DNA of 64,000 nt from Macrostomum hystrix. Lineage: Eukaryota; Platyhelminthes; Macrostomidae. The notes below the pieces were generated by a model. The model was not told the DNA's origin and ran no database searches. It saw nothing but the letters and a program-made list of their open reading frames with translations. Below, piece after piece: positions 11,317 through 21,000 of this stretch (within the stretch, counting starts at the first letter, position 1; every line of letters begins with the position of its first letter). The translations under genes and the position numbers were made by a program. Location: NCBI GenBank assembly GCA_950097015.1, contig CATNEN010000013.1:124001-188000 (forward strand), given 5' to 3'.

Positions 11317-12242
11317 AAAATTGTTTTAATTGTGAGAAAATGCACACAAAACAGACACTTTTTCTATTTTTTCCTCAAAAATGTGTCTAAAGGCATGGAT
11401 AATCAAACGGCAAATTTTTCCACCATAGATTTTTTAACAATATTTTTAGACAGCCATTTCACAAGGAGCACTTACCAGGCTAATGTCTCATCCTGGGAGA
11501 CTGGTGTCTCACACTGAAGATCTGGGAGATTGGTGTCTCACCCTGAAGATCTGGGAGATTGGTGTCTCACCCTGAAGATCTGGGAGATTGGTGTCTCACC
11601 CTGAAGATCTGGGAGATTGGTGTCTCACCCTGAAGATCTGGGAGATTGGTGTCTCACCCTGACTTTATGGGAGATTGGTGTCTCACCCTGAAGATCTGGG
11701 AGATTGGTGTCTCACTCTGAAGATCTGGGAGATTGGTGTCTCACTCTGAAGATCTGGGAGATTGGTGTCTCACCCTGAAGATCTGGGAGATAGGTGTCTC
11801 ACACTGAAGATCTGGGAGATTGGTGTCTCACTCTGAAGATCTGGGAGATTGGTGTCTCACTCTGAAGATCTGGGAGATTGGTGTCTCACCCTGAAGATCT
11901 GGGAGATTGGTGTCTCACTCTGAAGATCTGGGAGATTGGTGTCTCACCCTGAAGACCTGGGAGATTGGTGTCTCACTCTGAAGATCTGGCAGATTGGTGT
12001 CTCACCCTGAAGATCTGGAAGATTGGTGTCTCACCCTGAAGACCTGGGAGATTGGTGTCTCACCCTGAAGATCTGGAAGATTGGTGTCTCACTCTGAAGA
12101 TCTGGGAGATTGGTGTCTCACCCTGAAGACCTGGGAGATTGGTGTCTCACCCTGAAGATCTGGGAGATAGGTGTCTCACCCTGACTTTATGGGAGATTGG
12201 TGTCTCACCCTGAAGATCTGGGAGATAGGTGTCTCACCCTGA
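11317..12242. repeat. 29-bp minisatellite, first copy of a duplicated segment
   Basis: A unique lead of about 190 bp (11317-11505) is followed by tandem 29-bp units (GAAGATCTGGGAGATTGGTG plus TCTCACCCT) to about 12242. Single units with GACTTTATGG in place of GAAGATCTGG also occur. The same lead recurs at 12243, so lead plus array forms one duplicated block. Confidence 0.93.
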
Positions 12243-13052
12243 GATTGTTTTAATTGTGAGAAAATACACACAAAACAGACACTTTTTCGATTTTTTTTCC
12301 TCAAAAACGTGTCTAAAGGCATGGATATTCAAACGGCAAATTTTTCCAGCATAGATTTTATAACTATATTTTTAGACCGCCATTTCACAAGGAGCACTTA
12401 CCAGGCTAATGTCTCATCCTGGGAGACTGGTGTCTCACCCTGAGATCTGGGAGATTGGTGTCTCACTCTGAAGATCTGGGAGATTGGATCTCACCCTGAG
12501 ATCTGGGAGATTGGTGTCTCACACTGAAGATCTGGGAGATTGGTGTCTCACCCTGACTTTATGGGAGATTGGTGCCTCACCCTGACTTTATTGGAGATTG
12601 GTGTCACACACTGACTTTATGGGAGATTGGTGCCTCACCCTGACTTTATGGGAGATTGGTGCCTCACCCTGACTTTATGGGAGATTGGTGTCTCACCCTG
12701 ACTTTATGGGAGATTGGTGTCTCACCCAGACTTTATGGGAGATTGGTGCCTCACCCTGACTTTATGGGAGATTGGTGTCTCACCCTGACTTTATGGGAGA
12801 TTGGTGTCTCACCCTGACTTTATGGGAGATTGGTGTCTCACCCAGACTTTATGGGAGATTGGTGCCTCACCCTGACTTTATGGGAGATTGGTGTCTCACC
12901 CTGACTTTATGGGAGATTGGTGTCTCACCCTGACTTTATGGGAGATTGGTGTCTCACCCAGACTTGATTGGAGATTGGTGTCTCACCCCGACTTTATGGG
13001 AGATTGGTGCCTCACCCTGACTTTATGGGAGATTGGTGCCTCAGCCTGAACA
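12243..13052. repeat. 29-bp minisatellite, second copy of the duplicated segment
   Basis: The lead (12243-12430) matches 11317-11505 with scattered substitutions, for example GTGTCTAAAGGCATGGATAT against GTGTCTAAAGGCATGGATAA. The array that follows is dominated by the GACTTTATGG variant, which is rare in the first copy. The two copies have therefore homogenised separately since duplication. Confidence 0.92.
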
Positions 13053-13760
13053 TCTGGTAATATTTTTTAACATAATTCATTCTTAATTATCATGAAAATT
13101 TCATTAACAATCAGGAAAGACAGTCATAAGTATTCGGTGGTGGGTGTCACTATAGAAGCGAGAGCATGTATTTATTGAGCGATCATTGAATAGTCGAATG
13201 ACTGCTCTATTTGTCTAAATCAAGCACCCGTGTACTCGTGGGTCTCTCTAGTGGAAGAGAACCGATTGGAGGAGCAAAAGATTTGTAGAAAAATAGACAG
13301 ACAGCCGACAAGTTCAGAAGAAAAGTCTAACAATATTCAACGATCTATAGATGTCTAACAGTAAAACGAAGTCAGTATAGAAATCACACACTGTATAAAT
13401 ATATATAGATTGAAATTCTTTGCAATATACGCTACTGATAGTAGCTACTTACATATATTAAAAAATAAGCGAGCAAATTTGTATTAAAGCATTAAAGAAG
13501 CCACATTAAAAATCCTATTATTTGTTTTATATGTTTTATTGTTAGGACAAAAATTGCAATAAAACATTTTGCAAAGGAATGTGAGAACAGTGAGCAGAAC
13601 TATTTATTCGAGTTTTGGCGACAAATTAGTAACTGACAAATTATGTACAGTTAGTTCATTGTAATGCATTAAAATAAACGTTTTGTTTGGCAAAAGTTAC
13701 CTTCTACTTCAGCTGATTCGGAAAGAGTCTTAATATCTGTTGTAGTTTTCTTTTTAAAGA
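13053..13760. other. AT-rich gene-free stretch
   Basis: AT-rich unique sequence. No exon, RNA gene or repeat family is supported. Confidence 0.5.
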
Positions 13761-14080
13761 ATCTGGTGGGATTTGATCCAGAGCGAGTGTAATTGGGGGT
13801 GAGTCACATGGGGTTGGATCCAGAGCGAGTGTACATTGGGGTGAGTCACATGGGGTTGGATCCAGAGCGAGTGTAATTGGGGGTGAGTCACATGGGGTTG
13901 GATCCAGAGCGAGTGTACATTGGGGTGAGTCACTCTGGGTTGGATCCAGAGCGAGTGTACATTGGGGTGAGTCACTCTGGGTTGGATCCAGAGCGAGTGT
14001 ACATTGGGGTGAGTCACTCTGGGTTGGATCCAGAGCGAGTGTACATTGGGGTGAGAGGTTTGGGATTTGAGCCAGAGCAG
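13761..14080. repeat. 42-bp minisatellite
   Basis: Seven to eight units of 42 bp that start GGGTTGGATCCAGAGCGAGT, with an alternation of TAATTGGGGG and TACATTGGGG. Because 42 is a multiple of three, both strands carry frames of 119 codons. These are not considered genes. Confidence 0.92.
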
Positions 14081-14560
14081 GTGTACATTGTTGGTAAGTC
14101 TGGTAGAGTTCAATTAAGAGCGAGTGTACATTTTTGGTTGTACGGGAGTGCGCGTAAACTGACAGGTTGTGTATTATGGATTATAAAAATCATTGATTTG
14201 GTATTTAAGCTACTGTATATAAAACGAATATATTAAAGTTGTTTAAGGAAATTCGAAGAGTAATTTAGATACAAAATATCACAATATAAAACTATTTATG
14301 CAAAGTAACAGGTAGCAAATAGCGAGATCAGTGTAAGAGGTGCAAAATAAATGATAGACAGCTGAGCTAACCACAAATGAAGCAAAATTATCTTTGTCTA
14401 TTTGTTGTTTAGCTAAAAACTTAGCGCAACGAAATCTCAATATGAATTCGCCACACTTCTAAACAGTTAAACCAGAGTTCAAAGTTTTGCTAGACTATGT
14501 AGCTGGTTGATGTCGATGGGCTCACAGTGGGACCTGGGAGGTGTTTTAAATTTGATTTTA
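14081..14560. other. AT-rich gene-free stretch
   Basis: Unique AT-rich sequence between two minisatellites. It lies downstream (minus-strand sense) of the palmitoyltransferase gene. Nothing further is supported. Confidence 0.45.
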
Positions 14561-14564
14561 GACC

Positions 14565-15010
14565 AATAAAGCCTGAATTTAGATTATGAAAGCCTGAATC
14601 TAGATAATGAAGGCCTGAATCCAGATTATGAAAGCCTGAAATATGGATTATGAAAGCCTGAATCTAGATTATGAAAGCCTGAATCCAGATTATGAAAGCC
14701 TGAATCTAGATTATGAAAGCCTGAATCTAGATTATGAAAGCCTGAATCCAGATTATGAAAGCCTGAATCTAGATTATGAAAGCCTGAATCTAGATTATGA
14801 AAGCCTGAATCCAGATTATGAAAGCCTAAATCTAGATTATGAAAGCCTGAATCTAGATTATGAAAGCCTGAATCCAGATTATGAAAGCCTGAATCTAGAC
14901 TATGAAAGCCTGAATCTAGATTATGAAAGCCTGAATCTAGATTATGAAAGCGTGAATCTAGATTATGAAAGCCTGAATCTAGATTGTGAAGGCCTGACGA
15001 TGATTGATGA
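14565..15010. repeat. 21-bp minisatellite beside the palmitoyltransferase stop codon
   Basis: Tandem 21-bp units (CCTGAATCTAGATTATGAAA plus G), with CTAG/CCAG alternation. The array ends about 30 bp from the palmitoyltransferase stop (15039-15041), so it probably lies in that gene's 3' UTR or termination region. Both strands remain open (125 and 138 codons) as a repeat effect. Confidence 0.93.
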
Positions 15011-15038
15011 AAGCATTTGAATAAGCGGCAAACTTGTT

Positions 15039-18000
15039 TCACTCACTCAAGCCGTTGTAGCCGGAGCCGGGGGCAGATCGTTTCCGATTGGCTGCCAGAG
15101 ATCCAGTTGATGATGACACGGCGGCCATCATTGACTCGCCGTTGGCGCTACTGCCGCTGACACTGCCGGAGATAAACTGCACTGGCGGCAGGGTGTTAGG
15201 CGAGGATTGTCGCGGCTGCTGGAAATAAACATGCTGCTGTTGCTGCTGCTGCTGTTGTCGATGACGATTCTGAGACGGCGGCGGGCGCCATTCGGCTTCT
15301 AAATCGGCATGAAATTTCGACAAGGAGGGAGCAACCGGGCCGAACAAGATAAAGCAGCAGTTGGCGCAGCCGCTGCCGTGATCGAACGGGTTGATCAGGT
15401 CCGGGTTGCGCTGCGTATTGTACAGGTCCTTGATCTGATCCGGGAAGGGGGTGGCTACGTTAGGTTGCTAATGGCAAGTGATTAAACTATTTTACACCTA
15501 GTATAACCTACATGAAAACTCAGACTCAAACTCAGATTCTAACAGAATCCAGACATTTTAATTAGACTTTTTCTACCTGAGAATGTTAATTAATTGTACC
15601 TGAGAATGTTACTTAATTGTACCTGAGAATGTTACTTAATTGTACCTGAGAATGTTACTTAATTGTACCTGAGAATTTTACTTAATTGTACCTGAGAATG
15701 TTACTTAATTGTACCTGAGAATGTTACTTAATTGTACCTGAGAATGTTACTTAATTGTACCTGAGAATGTTACTTAATTGTACCTGAGAATGTTACTTAA
15801 TTGTACCTGAGAATGTTACTTAATTGTACCTGAGAATGTTACTTAATTGTACCTGAGAATGTTACTTAATTGTACCTGAGAATGTTACTTAATTGTACCT
15901 GAGAATGTTACTTAATTGTACCTGAGAATGTTACTTTATTGTACCTAAGAACGGTACTTAATTCTACTGAGAATGGTAACTCAATTGTACCTGAGAATGT
16001 GATCTAATTCTACCTGAGAATCCAAAGAATGTGATTAAATTCTACCAGAGAATCCAAAGAATGTGATCTAATTCTACCAGAGAATCCAAAGAATGTGGTC
16101 CAATTCTGTGTAAAGTAGCGAACTCACATCCTCATTGGTTGACGTCTCGCGGCAGATCAGCATGGTGTGAAAGCCGCCCAGTCCAATCACGGAGAATATA
16201 GAGAAAAATGCCACAATAATGACGGGCAGAGTGCAATGAGAATGATTGGCGAGGGGCCTAGGCCGAGTCAAGGAAACATTTTGTGCGGAATAGCCCGGTA
16301 AATTTAAACAAAGTTAAAAATTATAAACAAAAAAAACCTTTTTAGAAAAAAGGATATCTGGTAGGCGACTCTCGAAGCACTTGGACGAAGTCGCCGCTCC
16401 TTTGAGAATTCACTGAAATTGTGGGGTTTCAGTGCTAATCACCAGCAAGAAGACAGGGTCTGTGGGATAATCTGTAGCCACTGGAAGTCTACTAAATTGG
16501 AGTAATAATAATAATACTTGAAGGAGGGCTGCTGGCAATGGCACATCATTTATTGACACTTGACCCGCAGCCAGTGAGGAGGCAATTCTGCCCATTTCGC
16601 TGACTCCTGAGCACACACGCACACAAACACTGTACGCAGGCAAACGCTCACACAGGTGTGTACATCGATCTGCCCTGACTTTCTCATCGTCAGGCAGTGT
16701 ACACTCTCACTGTGCCTTGGAGGTTGGCCCTCAAGGGCGTAAATTGCACGACAAGCCCAAGCCTTCTCTCCGCGGCTGCGCCCTAAATAAATGTGGCCTC
16801 GCCGCGGAATCGAACTTAGGGACCTTGGCGAGAGAGGTAAATAAACGCGTTAACCGCTCTGCCACCGAACCACTGAATTTGTGAAATTTTTAATGAGTTA
16901 AAAATGACTCACAAATAACCAGATTCAGGCAGCCGAACACCATGATGTAGACGCAATAGACAGACAGGCTAACTAGGAACAGGTAGAAATATCTGTAGTT
17001 TCTCTTTCCAACACAGTTGCCAACCCACGGGCAGTGATGATCGAATCTGTCCACGCAGTTGTCGCATGTTGAGCAGTGACTGGCCCTGGGCGGCCGCCAC
17101 AATTTGCAGGTCTGACAGAATTTCAGTTTGAACAGTCGGCCGTTAATGCGAATGTCGCGCAGAGTCTCGTAGTTGGGCACCGTGCTGTGCGAGGCTGCGG
17201 GCAGTGGACTGTCTGGGATAATTAAGGGAATCCTGGGGATTGGGGAGGGATGGGATAATCAAGGGAATACTGGGGATTGGGGAGGGATGGGATAATTAAG
17301 GGAATCCTGGGGATTAGGGAGGGATGGGATAATTAAGTCAATCCTGGGGATTGGGGAGGGATAGGATAATTAAGACGATCCTGGGGATTGGGGAGGGATG
17401 GGATAATTAAGACAATCCTGGGGATTGGGGAGGGATGGGATAATTAAGACAATCCTGGGGATTGGGAAGGGATGGGATAATTAAGGGAATCCTGGGGATT
17501 GGGCGGGATAGGATAATTAAGGGAATCCTGGGGATTGGGAAGGGACGGGATAATTAAGGGAATCTTGGGGATTGGGGAGTGATGGGATATTTAAGGGAAT
17601 CCTGGGGATCGGGATGGGATGGGATGGGATGAGAAATGGAATACTGGGTGTTATGTAGTGACTTGCAGCCAGCGCGTATACGCTGAGTACACCGCGCTGG
17701 CAGCTGTCTGTTAACTGGCTGAATATCATTTCATTGTGCGGTGCAGCCATGTGCAGCCAGCGCGCGTACGCTGAGTACACCGCGCTGGCAGCCGTTTGGT
17801 TAACTGGCTGACTTTCAAATCATTGTTCGCTCTATTTTATCACCCCCTAATCCTTACACCCAACGTGCCGTCGCATAAAATATATATCGCTGTTCTCAGG
17901 AGCGTGGAGCTCTGACTGTTTACGTTTCGTTCTAAATACCACCAGTCTAGAGTTATTTCAGTGGCGACGAGACTTGGGCCCAGCCATGCCGGCCCACGGA

Positions 18001-21000
18001 ATCGGAGAATTTGAAGACTCCGTCGAAACCTGGGATGAATACCAGGAGCGCCTGGAGCAGCATTTTCTCGCCCAGGACATCACTGACGAGGGCAAGAAGA
18101 GAGCAACCCTGCTGAGTGTCTGTGGAAGGAAGACGTTTCAATTGGCTAGAAGCCTGTGCTCTCCAGCCAAAGTTGCTGGCAAATCGTACGACGACATCTG
18201 TTCGCTGCTGAGCGGTCATTTCAACCCGAGACCAAGTGAGATCGTCCAAAGGTTCCACTTTAACAACCGAGCCCAGCGTGCTGGAGAGACTGTGGCAGAG
18301 TTTCTGGCAGAGCTGCGGAAGCTGGCCGAGTTCTGCAACTTTGGCAACAGCTTGTCGGACATGCTGCGGGACAGACTGGTGTGCGGCATCGCGGATCAGC
18401 AAATCCAACGCCGGCTGCTGATGGAGCCGACCCTCACCCTCGACACAGCAAAGGAGATCGCTCGGGCGGGCGAATCGGCAGCCATCAACTGCCGGTCGCT
18501 GGGATCAGCGAACTCGGCAGCACCGACGCCATCGACGGAAAGCGACGCTGTGCTACGGATGGAGCGGCAGCGACCAGAGGAAGACAGCAGACAGCTGGGA
18601 GCCGAAAGTCGTCGGCGCTGCTTTCGCTGTCTCTCAACCCGTCACCTGGCCAGCAAGTGCCCCTTCGTGGACAAGCGCTGCTTTAAGTGCAGCAAGACCG
18701 GACACACAGCGAAGGCCTGTAAGACAGATGCACTGCGGCAGCAGCAGACACACCAGCTGGTGGAGCAGGTGACCACGAGCGCGAGTCCAGATGAGGTGTC
18801 GTATCCGTTTTATCATCTGGGGGCGGATCGGCCGCAGTCAAGTTTTCCACCGATCAGGACATCGGTTTTTATCGAAGGGCGGCAGCACGAGATGGAGGTA
18901 GACACAGGTGCATCTGTATCGCTGATGTCTGAGCGCACATTCAAGGCGAACCTGGACGGACTGGTTACACTGTCCCGGTCAACGATTCAACTCAGCACCT
19001 ACACCGGTCAGACCGTGCGCGTGCTCGGCCAGCTGTCCGTCCGCGTGCGAGTGTCCGCCGACTCTGATGAAGCGCAACTGCGGCTTCTCGTTGTCGCCGG
19101 CGACGGTCCGAGCCTCCTCGGTCGGGATTGGCTGGCTCAGCTGCGCCTGGACTGGCAGTCGGTCAAGCGCATCGGTGACCCTGCTGAGAAGCTCATCAAG
19201 GAGTTCTCAGATGTCTTCCAAGGCCTGGGAGAGTTCAACGGCAAGCCAGTGTCTATCAGTCTCAAGGAGACCGCCAGACCGAAGTTCTTCAAGGCGCGAC
19301 CTGTTCCTTTCGCGCTGCGTGAAAAAGTCGAACAGCAGCTGCAGAAGGAAATCGACCAAGGAGTGCTGATGCCGGTCAAGAACTCCGACTGGGCGTCACC
19401 GATCGTGCCAGTGATGAAATCGGACGGCAGCGTCCGCGTCTGTGCAGATTTCAAGCAGGGAGTCAACACAGCGATTCGGCCGGAGGCGTACCCCCTGCCA
19501 AACATCGACGAACTGTTCGCCCGGCTGACTGGCGGGCAAAAGTTCTCTAAGCTGGACCTGACCAACGCATTTATGCAGCTTCCGCTGGACGAGGAAGCCC
19601 AAGAGGTCTGTACAATCAACACTTCCGTCGGACTCCTGCGCTACACCCGACTGCCTTTTGGGGTGTCGATTGCCCCAAGCGTCTTCCAACGAGTGATGGA
19701 CAACCTGCTGCGTGGAATTCCGCACACAGCATCCTTCATCGATGATGTCATCATCACGGGAGAGGACGACGCGAGCCATCTGCACAATCTCAGAGAGGTC
19801 CTGAGGGTCTTCAAGGAATCCGGCCTGACCTGCAAGCTCGAGAAGTGCAGATTCTTCCAGGACGAGGTCACGTACCTGGGTCACCGCATCGACGCAGAGG
19901 GACTGCACCCACTCGACGACAAAGTCCAAGCCGTGCTAGATGCACCAGCACCGACGAACACGACTCAGCTCAGGAGCTTCTTGGGCCTCATAAACTATTA
20001 CGGGAAGTTCCTGCCGAATCTCTCCAGCGTGCTGGCACCGCTACACCGGCTGCTGGAGAAAAACTCGAAGTGGCGGTGGGACCGCGGTGAGGCCAAAGCG
20101 TTTGCCGCAGCAAAGCAGCTACTCACGCATCCAAGTGTCCTGGTGCACTACAATGCGGCAGAGGACCTCTACCTGGAGTGCGACGCCTCGCAGTACGGCC
20201 TGGGCGCTGTCATCTTCCATCGTCAGAACGGCATGGACAAACCGATCGCGTACGCTTCGCGCAGTCTCAGTGCCGCTGAGAAGAACTACTGTCAGCTGGA
20301 GAAGGAGGCACTCGCGCTGGTCTTTGGCGTCAGAAAATTCCACCAGTATCTGTTTGGCCGAGAGTTCAACCTGCTGACGGACCATCGGCCGCTGTTAGGC
20401 CTCCTTGGGCAGGAACGGCCGCTTCCAACGTTGGCGTCCGGCCGAGTTCAACGATGGGCGCTGCTCCTGACAGCCTATCGCTACCGTCTAGTACATCGCA
20501 GCGGGACCTCTATGCTCCGGGCGGACGCCCTGAGCCGCCTTCCTGCATCAAGCGGGCCCAAGGACGTTCCAGTGCCACCGGAAGTCATTCAAGTGATGGA
20601 CTGCCTCGACGCCGGTCCGGTGACTTCATCAGATGTGCGTAACTGGTCACGCCGCGATGCCACATTGTCTCAGGTAATTCGTTTCTGTCTCTCTGCCTGG
20701 CCGGACAAGGGATCCCTGTCCCCTGACCTCACGCCCTTCGGCAAACGCCTACAGGAGCTCTCGGTCCAAGACGGCTGCATTCTTTGGGGCTGCCGCGTCG
20801 TCATTCCGGAGGCCTGTCGATCCAGTCTCCTAGAATCGCTGCACGTCGCACACCCTGGCGCGTCCCGCATGAAGTCGCTGGCCAGGAGCTACATCTGGTG
20901 GCCCGGCATGGACCGTGATATCGAGGCGAAGGCAGCGGGATGCCAGGAGTGCCAGAAGCACCAGCGAGTCGGTCCGGAGGTGCCACTGCAACCGTGGCCG

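Noticed and set aside
11480-13050. CRISPR-like appearance of regular repeats
   Set aside because: Units are contiguous without unique spacers, and the window is eukaryotic.
13754-15042. Frames on both strands over the 42-bp and 21-bp arrays
   Set aside because: Unit lengths are multiples of three, so stops are excluded from whole frames on both strands.
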